From: Lysinibacillus sp. BPa_S21
GTDB lineage: Bacteria; Bacillota; Bacilli; Bacillales_A; Planococcaceae
Assembly (NCBI RefSeq): GCF_023337795.1
Contig: NZ_JALIRS010000001.1
Coordinates: 310,001-374,000, forward strand
Direction of reading: 5' to 3'
Length of the DNA: 64,000 nucleotides
The translations under genes were made by a program, and so were the position numbers. Under the pieces are notes generated by a model. That model saw nothing but the letters and a program-made list of their open reading frames with translations, did not search any database and was not told where the DNA came from. Shown here in pieces: positions 34,488 through 44,633 of the stretch (the first letter of the stretch is position 1; each line of letters opens with the position of its first letter).

Positions 34488-34681
34488 ACATTATAATATA
34501 TTAAATGATCATGAATCGCCATCTAATTTGAAGAAATATTAGATGGTTAATACATAATAAAATTTCATAGAAATCAGGTTGCATCACTTTTGAAATGGAT
34601 CCATTTCCATAATTCTCTTTAAATAGCAAATAGATTTCTGTACAATAAAATAATTAAATTCAGATTCTAAAGGAGAACTAT

Positions 34682-35230
34682 ATGAAGCAAGCTTTAATTA
34701 TTGTGGATATGCAGGAAGCATTCTTTTTGGATAGTGAGAATTACTTATTTGATGTTGAGAAAGTGTTACATAATATTAATATGTTAATAACTTCGGCACG
34801 AAATAGTGATGTTCCGATTATTTTTATCCAGCATACGGATTCAAATAAAGACGATGATTTTGCGTTTGGCAAGCCAGGCTGGGATCTATATCACGGACTT
34901 CTACGACAACCAGGGGATAAAGTGATTGAAAAAACAACGTGGGATGCTTTTTATCAAACTGAATTAGCGCAATATTTACAGGAAAAACAAATTGAGCAGC
35001 TTATTTTCGCGGGTGCTCAAACAGAGTTTTGCCTCGATACGACCATTCGCAATGCCTATAGCCGTGGATACCATCATAATATCTTAATTGAAGGTGCGCA
35101 TACCACCCTAGATAGTCATGTATTAAATGCACAGCAAATAATAAAGCACCACGAGTCTGTTTGGCACAATCGATTCGTGAACATTCAGCCACCAACTTTT
35201 TTCAAACTAACTAAAGAAGAGTTACAATGA
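34682..35230 (+). CDS. Isochorismatase-family cysteine hydrolase
   Basis: 182-aa hydrolase with the complete cysteine-hydrolase triad: Asp9 (IIVDMQ), Lys84 (EKTTWDAF) and Cys117 (GAQTEFCLDTT). Relatives include nicotinamidases and isochorismatases; the exact amide or ester substrate is not readable. The ribosome site AAAGGAG is good. The stop overlaps the next GNAT start by 4 nt, so the two are coupled. Confidence 0.88.
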   Translation: MKQALIIVDMQEAFFLDSENYLFDVEKVLHNINMLITSARNSDVPIIFIQHTDSNKDDDFAFGKPGWDLYHGLLRQPGDKVIEKTTWDAFYQTELAQYLQEKQIEQLIFAGAQTEFCLDTTIRNAYSRGYHHNILIEGAHTTLDSHVLNAQQIIKHHESVWHNRFVNIQPPTFFKLTKEELQ

Positions 35231-35775
35231 TGATCGTAAACAGCCAAGAATTTAAAGTTAATGAACTTCATTATACAATTAGATCTGCCAATATCAAAGA
35301 TGCTCAAGCGTTATCAGATGTAAGGTTACAGCTTGATGGAGAAACGGAAAACTTCGATAGAGAACCAGGAGAAGGCTATATTGATACGCAAGGATTTGAA
35401 AAGATCATTCAGGAAGACACAGAAAATCCAAGGAATTTGTGTTTAGTAGCGGTGGTTGATAATCGCATCGTTGGTTTCTCTAGATGTGCGGGGTCTTCAT
35501 TAAAAAGATTTGCGCATAAAGTAGATTTCGGTGTAGGTGTATTAATGGAGTTTTGGCGCTTTGGAATAGGCAAAAATTTATTAAAAACATCGATAGAGTG
35601 GGCAGACACGAATGACATAAAAAAAATGGCATTAACTGTTGTAGAGACAAATGACAAAGCAATTTTGCTCTATAAAAAGCTCGGCTTTGAAATTGAAGGC
35701 GTTTTAAAAAATGATAAACTCCTTTCAGATGGCAACTATTATCACACGATTGTCATGGGAAGAATTAAGGCATAA
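35227..35775 (+). CDS. GNAT-family N-acetyltransferase (RimJ/RimL-like)
   Basis: 182-aa acetyltransferase. VDFGVGVLMEFWRFGIGKNLL is the acetyl-CoA-binding motif A, and LTVVETNDKAILLYKKLGFEIEGVLKND is the typical C-terminal half. Probable substrate an amino group of a small molecule or ribosomal protein. Two ATG codons (35227, 35230); coupled to the hydrolase upstream. Strong terminator 15 nt downstream. Confidence 0.88.
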   Translation: MMIVNSQEFKVNELHYTIRSANIKDAQALSDVRLQLDGETENFDREPGEGYIDTQGFEKIIQEDTENPRNLCLVAVVDNRIVGFSRCAGSSLKRFAHKVDFGVGVLMEFWRFGIGKNLLKTSIEWADTNDIKKMALTVVETNDKAILLYKKLGFEIEGVLKNDKLLSDGNYYHTIVMGRIKA

Positions 35776-35789
35776 TTCAAACATAAACT

Positions 35790-35819
35790 CAGCTAAGCAA
35801 ATGCTTAGCTGTTTTTTTC
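35790..35819 (+). terminator. Terminator of the hydrolase-GNAT pair
   Basis: cagctaagc / gcttagctg (35790-35798, 35803-35811) with a T7 run. The 35820-36070 stretch beyond it holds nothing I can assign. Confidence 0.9.
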
Positions 35820-36070
35820 AAATTGGCTACGAAAAAATGACCTGTACATACAATGATCCTTTGCAAATATGTATTGCATATTTGAAATTAACGAAATTAC
35901 ATAGAGTTTGCGATACTTATATCGAGAATTATTAAAAAATGAACTCAAAACAAAAAAAATGTTTGTTTTTAGCTAAAAATGACTTATCTGTAAAAATGCC
36001 GTTATTTACAATCACTTCACTGAATTTTCAGATTACAATGAAGGGGAACTAATTATAAGGGGTTGATAGA

Positions 36071-38017
36071 ATGTCAGTAAAGGTTAATCCAAACGTTGAG
36101 CTAAGCCACCCATTATCACCATTATCTGAAGTGGAAATTGAAAAAGCTGTTCAAATAGTCAAGGAACAGCAACAGTTGTCTGAACATGTACGATTTATGT
36201 CGGTGATGTTACATGAACCTAAAAAATCAGAAGTACTAAATTACAAACCTGGTCATACTGTAGATCGCCAAGTTTTTTTAGTGATTTTAGATGATAAAGA
36301 ATTGAAAACGTTTGAAGCAGTTGTCAATTTAACTGCAGAAAAAGTTGATTCCTACGAATATATTCCTGGCGTACAACCAAATGTAGCTTTAGAGGAATTT
36401 GAGCAATGTGAAGAATTGGTAAAAGGCCACCCTGATTTTGTAGCAGCTTTACAGAAACGTGGCATTGACAATCCTGATTTAATCATGGTGGATCCTTGGT
36501 CAGCAGGAAATTTTGGCGTTCAGGAACATGAAGGTAAACGTTTACTTCGTGCGATTTGCTGGCAAAAACAATCACTAGAAGATAACGGCTATGCTTACCC
36601 TTTAACAGGCATTGTAACGTATGTAGACCTAAACAAAATGGAAGTTTACAAAGTAGAAGATCACGGGGTCCGTCCAATTCCAACAACATCAGGTAATTAC
36701 CATCCTGAAGTTGATGAATCCATTGTGTTTAGAAATGACTTGAAACCATTGGAAATCATTCAACCTGAAGGTCCAAGCTTTACAATTGAAGGTAATTTGA
36801 TCAAATGGCAAAAGTGGAGTTTCCGCTATGGATTTACACCACGTGAAGGCCTTGTATTATACACAATTAATTACCATGACAAAGGTAAGGATCGTCCAAT
36901 TCTTTATCGTGCAGCATTATCGGAAATGGTAGTCCCTTATGGTGAACCAACATTTTCGCATAACACACAAAATGCTTTTGATGCTGGTGAATATGGAATG
37001 GGTCAATTAGCCAATTCGTTAGAACTAGGTTGCGACTGCTTAGGCGAAATTCATTACTTTGATGGTGTTGTAGCTGATGTTAAAGGAAATGCGCGGACAA
37101 TCAAAAATGCGATTTGCTTACACGAAGAAGATTACGGGATTGGTTGGAAACATACAGATTGGCGTACTGGCCATGTAGAAGTACGGCGCTCACGTCGACT
37201 AGTGATTTCATTCTTCTGTACTGTTGGAAATTATGATTACGGCTTCTATTGGAGTTTCTACCAAGACGGTACGATTGAAGCGGAAGTCAAACTAACAGGT
37301 ATTTTAAACACTGGTACATGTGAAGATGGTATCCAAACAAAATATGGATCAGAGATTTCTCCAGGATTAAACGCATCACATCATCAACACTTCTTTAATT
37401 TCCGACTTGATACGATGTTAGATGGTGAAAATAACTCAGTCGTTGAAACAGAAACCGTATCAGAAACATTGGGAGAACACAATCCTAATAGCAATGCTTT
37501 CTATCCTGTTTCACGTATCTTTAAAACGGAGAAGGAAGCTCTACGTAATTTAGATTTAAAAACGCAGCGTACTTGGAAAATTATTAATAAAAACTCACTT
37601 AACCGAGTGAATCAACCTGTTGGATATAAAATTTTGCCTGGCGAAAATTGCTTCCCATTTGCTCATGATGAAGCAAGCGTTATGAAACGTGCTGGATTCC
37701 TTAAACACCATTTACACGTTACGCAATTTGATGAAAATGAAAAATATGCAACAGGTATGTATCCAAATCAACATGCTGGCGGAGATGGGCTTCCGAAATA
37801 CGTTGAGAATAACCGTTCCATTGATGATGAAGATATCGTCGTTTGGTACACAATGGGCCATCATCATATCCCGCGTCCTGAAGATTGGCCTGTCATGCCA
37901 ACTGCATACATCAATTTCCAATTGAAACCCGTTGGATTCTTTGATCGAAACCCAGCGATAGACGTTCCTAGACCGGACAAAAAATGTCACACAACTTCGT
38001 CTTGTCATAAGCAATAA
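36071..38017 (+). CDS. Copper-containing primary amine oxidase
   Basis: 648-aa quinoprotein that oxidises primary amines (tyramine or phenethylamine type) to aldehyde, ammonia and hydrogen peroxide. The topaquinone motif is TVGNYDYGF with Tyr388 as cofactor precursor. Two copper ligands are His438 and His440 in HHQHFF; the third is likely in the HHHIPRPEDWP segment near the C-terminus. The catalytic-base Asp is expected in QNAFDAGEYGMGQ. Length is standard. No signal peptide, so cytosolic. The start has an AAGGGG site. It heads an apparent amine-degradation operon with the ALDH at 38598. Confidence 0.95.
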   Translation: MSVKVNPNVELSHPLSPLSEVEIEKAVQIVKEQQQLSEHVRFMSVMLHEPKKSEVLNYKPGHTVDRQVFLVILDDKELKTFEAVVNLTAEKVDSYEYIPGVQPNVALEEFEQCEELVKGHPDFVAALQKRGIDNPDLIMVDPWSAGNFGVQEHEGKRLLRAICWQKQSLEDNGYAYPLTGIVTYVDLNKMEVYKVEDHGVRPIPTTSGNYHPEVDESIVFRNDLKPLEIIQPEGPSFTIEGNLIKWQKWSFRYGFTPREGLVLYTINYHDKGKDRPILYRAALSEMVVPYGEPTFSHNTQNAFDAGEYGMGQLANSLELGCDCLGEIHYFDGVVADVKGNARTIKNAICLHEEDYGIGWKHTDWRTGHVEVRRSRRLVISFFCTVGNYDYGFYWSFYQDGTIEAEVKLTGILNTGTCEDGIQTKYGSEISPGLNASHHQHFFNFRLDTMLDGENNSVVETETVSETLGEHNPNSNAFYPVSRIFKTEKEALRNLDLKTQRTWKIINKNSLNRVNQPVGYKILPGENCFPFAHDEASVMKRAGFLKHHLHVTQFDENEKYATGMYPNQHAGGDGLPKYVENNRSIDDEDIVVWYTMGHHHIPRPEDWPVMPTAYINFQLKPVGFFDRNPAIDVPRPDKKCHTTSSCHKQ

Positions 38018-38038
38018 AACTCTTAGAGGAGTGATTAT

Positions 38039-38584
38039 ATGCTACCATTCCTAAGCATGCTGGTGATTGTAACCTTTACGGTCATCACTAACCGTTTATT
38101 AAAACAGCGTTTTGCTAATCATGGCATGACCAAGTGCTGTATAATGCTGATTTCTATGACAATGAGTACTGCTGTTGGGATAAATATGGCTACCTGGATT
38201 TCCGATATGGTACTAGGTGCAATAGTATCTATTATTATCTCTATTGCATTAGGCTATTTATTGTCAACTGGCTTACCAATGTACCTATTCATGGAAAGTG
38301 TAGGATCTAGTTTTATGGGAGCAATGATGGGCGTGATGCTCACATTAATGACCACTCAATTTTTAACGTTAAGCATTATCTTTTTTACAATGATGTTTAT
38401 TGTAAGTGCTATCATTTCTATCGGTGTATGGAATCGTGAGATGTTTCCTATCTTTCTAAAAGCCATTCCAAAGCATATTTACATTGTGGCTGGTTTAATG
38501 ATTTGTGTACTAGTTTTAAGTAGTTTTGAGATTCAACATGAGGTACCTGTAAAAGAAGTACAACAGCATCACAATCATCATTAA
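38039..38584 (+). CDS. Membrane protein of the amine-oxidase operon, unknown function
   Basis: 181 aa with five to six hydrophobic segments rich in Met ([24 protein letters not shown]) and a His-rich tail (QQHHNHH at the end). It lies 21 nt after the amine oxidase and 13 nt before the aldehyde dehydrogenase. Met-rich segments and a His tail are often metal-binding, so copper handling for the oxidase is a tempting but unproven idea; amine transport is another. I do not recognise the family with certainty. Confidence 0.7.
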   Translation: MLPFLSMLVIVTFTVITNRLLKQRFANHGMTKCCIMLISMTMSTAVGINMATWISDMVLGAIVSIIISIALGYLLSTGLPMYLFMESVGSSFMGAMMGVMLTLMTTQFLTLSIIFFTMMFIVSAIISIGVWNREMFPIFLKAIPKHIYIVAGLMICVLVLSSFEIQHEVPVKEVQQHHNHH

Positions 38585-38597
38585 AGGGGTCGATAAT

Positions 38598-40118
38598 ATG
38601 GTAAAGGTAAATGTTAAACCGAATATTGAAGAATTTGGCATTCAGTTTAAAAAGAAATATGACAATTTTATTGGTGGTGAATGGGTAGCACCCGTAAAAG
38701 GAGAGTATTTCGAAAATAGTACGCCTATCACGAAAGAAGTATTTACACGTGTAGCTCGTTCAACAAAAGAAGATGTAGAACTAGCATTAGATGCCGCTCA
38801 TGAAGCCCAAAAAACTTGGGGGAGAACACCTATAGCAGAACGGGCACGTATCTTACTAGCCATTGCTGATCGAATGGAAGAAAACCTTGAAAAAATTGCA
38901 AGGGTAGAAACGTGGGATAATGGCAAACCGATTCGTGAAACGATGTATGCTGATATTCCATTGGCAATTGATCATTTCCGCTATTTTGCAAGTGCCATTC
39001 GAGCACAGCAAGGGCAAGTGACACCTTTTGATGAGGATACAGTAGCTTATCATTACCAAGAACCTATTGGTGTAGTTGGTCAAATCATTGCATGGAACTT
39101 TCCTATTTTATTGGCAGCTTGGAAATTGGCGCCAGCACTTGCTGCAGGAAATAGTGTTGTATTAAAATTAGCAGAACAGACGCCGGTATCATTCTTATTC
39201 GTAGCTGAACTTATTCAAGACCTATTACCAAAAGGTGTATTAAACGTCATTAATGGTTTTGGTGAAGAGGCAGGGAAAGAGTTAGCTTCAAGCCCACGTA
39301 TTGCCAAAGTGGCCTTTACGGGTTCTACAGATGTCGGCAAACTGATTATGAAATATGCATCTGACAATCTAATTCCTGTTACACTTGAGTTAGGTGGCAA
39401 ATCACCTAATATCTTCTTTGAAGATGTCATGGATGCTGATGACGGATATCTAGATAAGGCGATTGAAGGATTAGTTATGTTTGCTTTAAATCAAGGTGAA
39501 GTTTGTACTTGTCCATCTAGAGCCTTGATCCATGAGTCTATTTATGATCGTTTCATGGAAAAAGCCATCGAACGAGTAAAGCAAATTAAAGTTGGTAATC
39601 CATTCGAACTTGAAACAATGATGGGTGCACAGGTTTCAGAAGAACAACATAAAAGAATTCTATCTTATTTTGAAATTGCCAAACAAGATGGCGCAGAATG
39701 TTTAATCGGTGGCGCCGAAAATCACCTGGATCATTTAGAGGGTTATTTTATTAAACCAACTATTTTTAAAGGCAATAACAAAATGCGAATATTCCAAGAA
39801 GAAATTTTCGGTCCTGTATTGACTGTGACTACGTTTAAAACCTTCGAGGAAGCGATTGAAATTGCAAATGATACGATGTACGGATTAGGGGCAGCTGTAT
39901 GGTCACGTAATACAAACGTTACCTATAAAGCAAGTCGAGAGATCCAAGCAGGACGTGTTTGGATTAATACGTATCACCAATACCCTGCTGGTGCAGCATT
40001 TGGCGGTTACAAAAAGTCAGGCGTTGGTCGAGAAAATCATTTAAAATCTTTAGAATCATATCAATCAACTAAATGTGTCTTAGCTAGTTACAATGAACAG
40101 GCGCAAGGATTCTTTTAA
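38598..40118 (+). CDS. NAD(P)+-dependent aldehyde dehydrogenase
   Basis: 506-aa enzyme expected to oxidise the aldehyde made by the amine oxidase to the acid. Visible: cofactor segment [30 protein letters not shown], catalytic Glu in LELGGKSPN, and the nucleophile Cys303 in [11 protein letters not shown]. The C-terminal EIFGPVLTV and [13 protein letters not shown] are family hallmarks. Closest in style to phenylacetaldehyde/acetaldehyde dehydrogenases. Ribosome site AAAGGGG. Third gene of the cluster. Confidence 0.94.
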   Translation: MVKVNVKPNIEEFGIQFKKKYDNFIGGEWVAPVKGEYFENSTPITKEVFTRVARSTKEDVELALDAAHEAQKTWGRTPIAERARILLAIADRMEENLEKIARVETWDNGKPIRETMYADIPLAIDHFRYFASAIRAQQGQVTPFDEDTVAYHYQEPIGVVGQIIAWNFPILLAAWKLAPALAAGNSVVLKLAEQTPVSFLFVAELIQDLLPKGVLNVINGFGEEAGKELASSPRIAKVAFTGSTDVGKLIMKYASDNLIPVTLELGGKSPNIFFEDVMDADDGYLDKAIEGLVMFALNQGEVCTCPSRALIHESIYDRFMEKAIERVKQIKVGNPFELETMMGAQVSEEQHKRILSYFEIAKQDGAECLIGGAENHLDHLEGYFIKPTIFKGNNKMRIFQEEIFGPVLTVTTFKTFEEAIEIANDTMYGLGAAVWSRNTNVTYKASREIQAGRVWINTYHQYPAGAAFGGYKKSGVGRENHLKSLESYQSTKCVLASYNEQAQGFF

Positions 40119-40151
40119 TTTAACCTAAGAGTGAAGTGAGGGGGCGGCTTA

Positions 40152-40964
40152 TTGAGTAGCTATTATCCAATCCAACCTGAATTGGTTCAAAAAACGTATT
40201 CTTATAGAGAACTGACTCCGAACAACCAATTAAGCCAGGATATCCTATTTTATTATGAGTTTGAACCAATAGGCATAAATAGTGATATTCATGTTATTCC
40301 TGATGCTTGCCAGGATTTAATGTTTTATATGGGCAAAGATCAAAAGGTTGTCTTAGGGAATACCCCGACTACACGTGAAATTTATTCATTTACCCCAAAA
40401 GGTAAATATTTTGGGATTCGTCTAAATCCAAAACAAACAGTTATTCAATACAATTGCGCATTAAAACAAATTGTTCAACAACCGTTTGTGAATATTGAAG
40501 TAGGCTGCACACTGGACGCTAAATTTATACAAGCTATTTTTGAAGCGGCAAATTTCGAACAAAGAGTGCAGATTTGTAATGAGTATTTTGGTTCTCAAAA
40601 AAAGGAAAAAAGCTTAGGTGATGAAATTTTCGCAACTTGTTTTGATTCCATTATTGACAATAATGGGCTGTTCTTACCAGATGTCATTCAGCATAAAACA
40701 GGTTATTCTGAGCGATATATTCGAGAACTTTTCTACAAAAAAACAGGTTTTGGACCAAAAAAACTAAGTAAATTCATACGTATTCAACTTTTGCTTCAAC
40801 ATTTTTCTTTTGAAGAGACACCTGTAAACATCGACCAATATGGTTACTACGATCCTTCACATTATTACAAAGACTTTAAAAGCTTACTTGTCATAACACC
40901 TGCTGAATATATAAAAGAATGTTTAGGTTGGAAAAATATAAAACGAAAGTTTCTATCTTATTAG
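40152..40964 (+). CDS. AraC-family transcriptional regulator
   Basis: 270 aa. The N-terminal ~150 residues carry the DUF6597-like sensor half (IHVIPDACQDLMFYMG ... TREIYSFTPKGKYFGIRL), and the C-terminal AraC domain includes TGYSERYIRELFYKKTGFGPKKLSKFIRIQ and YGYYDPSHYYKDFKSLLVITPAEY. Probably activates the amine-oxidase operon in response to an amine. TTG start with GTGAGGGGG upstream. Separated from the ALDH by only 33 nt. Confidence 0.88.
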   Translation: MSSYYPIQPELVQKTYSYRELTPNNQLSQDILFYYEFEPIGINSDIHVIPDACQDLMFYMGKDQKVVLGNTPTTREIYSFTPKGKYFGIRLNPKQTVIQYNCALKQIVQQPFVNIEVGCTLDAKFIQAIFEAANFEQRVQICNEYFGSQKKEKSLGDEIFATCFDSIIDNNGLFLPDVIQHKTGYSERYIRELFYKKTGFGPKKLSKFIRIQLLLQHFSFEETPVNIDQYGYYDPSHYYKDFKSLLVITPAEYIKECLGWKNIKRKFLSY

Positions 40965-40991
40965 CCCCTCAAAATTTTCACTCTTTCTTAT

Positions 40992-41023
40992 AAAAAACAT
41001 ACTAATGATAGTATGTTTTTTTT
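40992..41023 (+). terminator. Terminator of the amine cluster
   Basis: aaaaaacatact / agtatgtttttt (40992-41003, 41010-41021) with T's. Confidence 0.9.
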
Positions 41024-41297
41024 ATTTATGAACAATTTTTTTTTCGAAAAAAAACATATCAATTCATTTAACTGCATTTACGATTCGCAACCTTATCTTT
41101 ATGAGAGTGCAATTATCGGTAGTAAAGAGTATGCAACCATAGAAATAGTGCTGTGTACTGCGGCTTTTGGATTATTAGCTCCAAAATACTGAACAAAACA
41201 AATACCAATACATATTATAGAAGCATGAAATATGATTAAAAAGGATGATGTATGATTTCTATAGTAAGAACTGGTACCCTTCCTTGCGAAGAGATAC

Positions 41298-41408
41298 ATG
41301 ACAGTTGGGAAGATGTTGTTTGGGACATTGATCGTTGGGAAAATGACGGCGGTAGAAGTATTGGCAAGAGGCAGGGGTTTTGAAAAAGTGCCTTATATTA
41401 AATTTTGA
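41298..41408 (+). pseudogene. Short open stretch, likely gene remnant
   Basis: 36 codons (MTVGKMLFGTLIVGKMTAVE..., ending GFEKVPYIKF) with protein-like composition but a poor ribosome site. The rest of the 41024-41621 gap shows only the terminator at 41478 and no other recognisable gene. Confidence 0.25.
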
Positions 41409-41477
41409 TAAGTGGGAGGCAAGCTTGTCTCCCTTTAAATATTTTGAAGGACAAGTTTCGCATTAAAAAATTCTATT

Positions 41478-41509
41478 GCCTTCCACAATCTTATGTGGAG
41501 GGCTTTTTT
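41478..41509 (+). terminator. Rho-independent terminator
   Basis: gccttccaca / tgtggagggc (41478-41487, 41494-41503) plus T6. No intact gene ends just before it, suggesting that one was lost. Confidence 0.8.
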
Positions 41510-41621
41510 CATTTGCTTCACCATTCGTTTTCTAAAATTAATAAACTTGTAAGAAATGAGTAAGAAAAAAGAGACAATCGATTCGTACAATTAAAGTACC
41601 AAATGAAAGGGGTTGATCTAA

Positions 41622-42272
41622 ATGATACTAATTAGAGGAACCGATCGAATGGCTAAAAATTTTACTGAAGAAGATATTCCATTCTTTAAACAAAAGTTAC
41701 GTGAATGTTGTGCTCAGAGTTGGAAAACGAAAGGTTACAAATTAACTAGCATTGATACACTTACTATTGAAGTTGGCATATCAACTGAATTTTTTTACAG
41801 GCTATATACAACAAAAGAAGAGCTTTTTCTAGAAGTACTGTCAATGATTCAACATCAATTGAAAGAACAATGGTACTCTATGATACAGAATGACTCAGGT
41901 ATGGAAGGGTTTAAAAAGGCTATGAACTGGCTTTTTGAAGAGTATGCAAAGCATCCTACATTATATAATTTCAACAATCCAGATTATCATTTGTTTTTAA
42001 AAAAGCTACCTAAAGAAAAAATTGAAAATCTAAGAGAAAATGATAAGAATATTTTTTTTGAAGTTTTAGAGCGTTCAAATCTGGAAGTTAAAATTTCAAA
42101 AGAAAAAGCATATGGAATCTTTAGCACACTTTTATATACCGCAGCGATGAAAAAAGATTTAATTTATAACAAATGCGAAATATTCAATTTTCTACTCGAT
42201 AGTTCAATGTATCAAATTTTTGGAAATTCGACTTCTTTAGCAAACAAAAATCCTTCTACTTACATTGTGTAA
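41622..42272 (+). CDS. TetR/AcrR-family regulator
   Basis: 216 aa. The N-terminal helix-turn-helix reads KGYKLTSIDTLTIEVGISTEFFYRLYTTKEELFLEVL, the TetR pattern with small departures. The C-terminal ligand domain is aromatic-rich. Probably represses itself and the two small genes downstream. AAAGGGG precedes ATG 41622; ATG 41649 is an alternative. Confidence 0.82.
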   Translation: MILIRGTDRMAKNFTEEDIPFFKQKLRECCAQSWKTKGYKLTSIDTLTIEVGISTEFFYRLYTTKEELFLEVLSMIQHQLKEQWYSMIQNDSGMEGFKKAMNWLFEEYAKHPTLYNFNNPDYHLFLKKLPKEKIENLRENDKNIFFEVLERSNLEVKISKEKAYGIFSTLLYTAAMKKDLIYNKCEIFNFLLDSSMYQIFGNSTSLANKNPSTYIV

Positions 42273-42310
42273 ACTAACAGAAACAAACATTAAAATTGGG
42301 GGAATTTACT

Positions 42311-42508
42311 TTGAGAAATTTAATAGTAGATATCTTGCAACAAAATAGCACTATAGGAATATTAAGCTACATATCAATTGGACTTGCACTAGTGGTATTT
42401 ATTATTGGCTTGATTTGTATTTTAAAAAAGAAAAAATACGGCATATATGTATTGGCTTCCAGTTTTTTGCTATTAGTAAATCCAGCTATTGATTTTTTAC
42501 TCAAATAA
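42311..42508 (+). CDS. Small membrane protein, unknown
   Basis: 65 aa, two hydrophobic segments (about 20-40 and 47-62) separated by KKKKYG. TTG 42311 follows TTGGGGGAA. Probably cotranscribed with the TetR gene (38 nt gap). Confidence 0.6.
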   Translation: MRNLIVDILQQNSTIGILSYISIGLALVVFIIGLICILKKKKYGIYVLASSFLLLVNPAIDFLLK

Positions 42509-42529
42509 TTCTAACGGAGGTAAACTAAA

Positions 42530-42763
42530 ATGATTAAACAATTAGATGCTGCTTTGAATAAGGTGAATAAGAAGGTCGGGGTAAATGTGAAAACGCCGAA
42601 AGTAACAAAATCTAGACTGAAATATAGTAGGTATTTTACAACTGTTGTAGGTGTAGGAGGATTAACATTAGGAATTGTTGGTCCATCGAAATCGTTATTA
42701 GTTCTCGGGACAATAAGTATTTTAAGCTCTATTGCTACGACCAATGAAATTAGAAAGATTTAG
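42530..42763 (+). CDS. Small conserved-looking protein, unknown
   Basis: 77 aa: a basic N-terminal helix (ALNKVNKKVGVNVKTPKVTKSRLKY) and a Gly-rich hydrophobic half (TTVVGVGGLTLGIVGPSKSLLVLGTISIL), so a peripheral or single-span membrane protein. ACGGAGG site 9 nt upstream. Third gene after the TetR regulator; function unknown. Confidence 0.6.
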   Translation: MIKQLDAALNKVNKKVGVNVKTPKVTKSRLKYSRYFTTVVGVGGLTLGIVGPSKSLLVLGTISILSSIATTNEIRKI

Positions 42764-42968
42764 AATACTGAATTGTGCCAGATCAAGGGAATAATAAAAG
42801 CGGCTTGGGCCCGGTATTAAAGGCTCAGGTCGTATAATCGTAGCGATATCAATCGCATAAAATGATTTCTTGACGTTTGTTTATAAATATTTAATTATAT
42901 GAATAGGGAATTGAAACTTTTTCCATTGATAAACGTATTAAATAAGAGAACACTAGGAGGTGAAAATT

Positions 42969-43562
42969 TTGGAAGAAAAAGTTCAGGGAAAACAAAAGAA
43001 TGAGTTAGTCGAATGGATAAAGGCGATTGTATTCGCTTTATTAGTGGCGTTTGTCATCAAACAGTTTTTATTTACGCCAATACTCGTAAAAGGTGCTTCT
43101 ATGATGCCGACACTGGAAGACAAAGACCGTGTTATTGTTAATAGAATCGGTCCGAAAATTAGTTCGATTGACCGATTTGACGTTGTTGTTGTTGAAAATG
43201 TTCTTCTTAACAAAAATGAAGAAGAAAATATTATTAAACGTATCATTGGTCTACCAGGAGATAAAATCGAGTATAAGGATGATCAATTATACATAAACGG
43301 AGAGAAGTTCAGTGAACCTTATTTAGATCAATTCAAGAAGGAATTAAAAGACAAGGGATCACTCACTTATAATTTTACGCTAGACCAACTTTTAGGTGAA
43401 ACAACGGTACCTGAAGGACATTACTTTGTATTAGGTGATAATCGTCGTATAAGTAATGATAGTAGAAATCCTAAAGTAGGCTTTATCCCTAAAGAAAAAA
43501 TAATGGGTACAACAAGTATCATCTGTTGGCCGATCAAGCATATTGATCTCAACTTTAACTGA
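42969..43562 (+). CDS. lepB: Signal peptidase I
   Basis: 197-aa type I signal peptidase removing Sec/Tat signal peptides on the outer membrane face. One N-terminal membrane helix (about 17-35), catalytic Ser44 in GASMMPTL, Lys90 in IIKRIIGLPGD, and the GDNRRISNDSR box. Length is typical of bacillus SipS-type enzymes. TTG 42969 has AGGAGG with 8-nt spacing. Note GDNR-R-ISNDSR in place of the usual GDNR-x-SxDSR. Confidence 0.93.
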   Translation: MEEKVQGKQKNELVEWIKAIVFALLVAFVIKQFLFTPILVKGASMMPTLEDKDRVIVNRIGPKISSIDRFDVVVVENVLLNKNEEENIIKRIIGLPGDKIEYKDDQLYINGEKFSEPYLDQFKKELKDKGSLTYNFTLDQLLGETTVPEGHYFVLGDNRRISNDSRNPKVGFIPKEKIMGTTSIICWPIKHIDLNFN

Positions 43563-43603
43563 TATATCGAAAGTTTAAAGACTTGATAAAGATGTTACAC
43601 ATG

Positions 43604-43628
43604 ACCACTCTACATGAGTGGTTTTTTT
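43604..43628 (+). terminator. Terminator after lepB
   Basis: accactc / gagtggt (43604-43610, 43616-43622) with T7. Confidence 0.85.
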
Positions 43629-43654
43629 ATATTGTGTTAGATCATCATCTGTAA

Positions 43655-43936
43655 GGAAGGCAAAGCGACGGAAGGAAGAGGCAGAATGACGGAAAGAGGA
43701 GGCAGAGCGACGGAAGAAGGCAGAGCGACGGAAGAAGGCAAAGCGACGGATAGCCTAGCCCAAGTCGTGGATAGAACCACCAAAATCGTGGATAGAGCAG
43801 CTAAAGTTGTGAATAGAACCGTCAAAATCGTGGATAGAGCCGCCAAAGTCGTGGATAGAACAGGCAAAGCGATGGAAGAAAGAGGCAGAGTGACGGAAAG
43901 AAGAGTCAAAGCGACGGAAAGACTAGCCCAAGTCTG
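43655..43936. repeat. 21-bp tandem array, about 13 units
   Basis: Two interleaved unit types: ggaagaaagaggcagagtgac and ggatagagccgccaaagtcg(t). Most are exactly 21 bp; two are 18 bp (loss of 3 nt). The plus strand stays open and would encode heptads such as DRTTKIV/DRAAKVV. It lies between the lepB terminator and the convergent YdeI gene. A weak GAAGCA-type hairpin for the YdeI transcript lies at 43963-43982. Confidence 0.9.
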
Positions 43937-44039
43937 GTAAGAACCACCAAACAAAAATAAAAAGATTGAAGCAATTTGCTCCAACCCTTTATATATGCTC
44001 AGCTAGATTGAGCAATTTGATTATTTTATTAAAGGAAAT

Positions 44040-44633
44040 TTAATCATTTAATCCTTTACCATCAAGAATGTGCTGTGTGTATTTTTCAATCCTTGACACG
44101 CGAGTTTTGGATTGTTTAGGCTGAGAAAAATGTAAAATATATGCCCTTTGTCGTCCTGGCGTCAATTCTTCAAAGGCAGTTTTCAAGGCAGGCATTTCAT
44201 TAAATTTATTGTGAAGTTCTTCAGGAATGATGTATTCCTTATGCTCTTTCATGGGCACTTCTAAACCAGCTTTTTCTACTTCAATGGCTTCAAGTATATA
44301 ATCTTTTATGATGCTTTCCATTCCAACTATTTCTTGAACGCTAGTGAAACGAATTTGGCGCGCGGCCTGTACATTTTCCGTTTGTTGAATCAGAACCCCG
44401 TGAGTGTCCTTTAACAAAGCACCTTTGTGAAACAGAAGGGCACAATAATCTTTAAAACCATGAATTAACACGATGTTTTTTTTCTCAAGCGTGTAACAAG
44501 GATGCATCCATTTAAATTCTTCTGTCAGTTCACAGTCAAGAACGATATTTCTCAACACCGTATATTCTTCCTGCCACTTTTTAGCTTTACTTAAAAATTC
44601 ATCAACCTTTGGATTCATTTTACTAGTTGTCAT
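44040..44633 (-). CDS. YdeI/DUF1801-family protein
   Basis: 197-aa cytosolic protein. N-terminal DUF1801-like part (CELTEEFKWMHPCYTLEKKNIVLIHGFKDYCALLF) and the C-terminal OmpD-associated/YdeI motif ALKTAFEELTPGRQRAYILHFSQPKQSKTRVSRIEK. Common in bacilli; a link to antimicrobial-peptide response has been suggested for some members, but biochemistry is unknown. ATG 44633 with GAGGGG upstream. Confidence 0.85.
   Translation of the reverse strand: MTTSKMNPKVDEFLSKAKKWQEEYTVLRNIVLDCELTEEFKWMHPCYTLEKKNIVLIHGFKDYCALLFHKGALLKDTHGVLIQQTENVQAARQIRFTSVQEIVGMESIIKDYILEAIEVEKAGLEVPMKEHKEYIIPEELHNKFNEMPALKTAFEELTPGRQRAYILHFSQPKQSKTRVSRIEKYTQHILDGKGLND

Noticed and set aside
41099-41299. 66-codon minus-strand hydrophobic frame
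   Set aside because: No ribosome site; composition follows from A+T-rich DNA. Left as unassigned.
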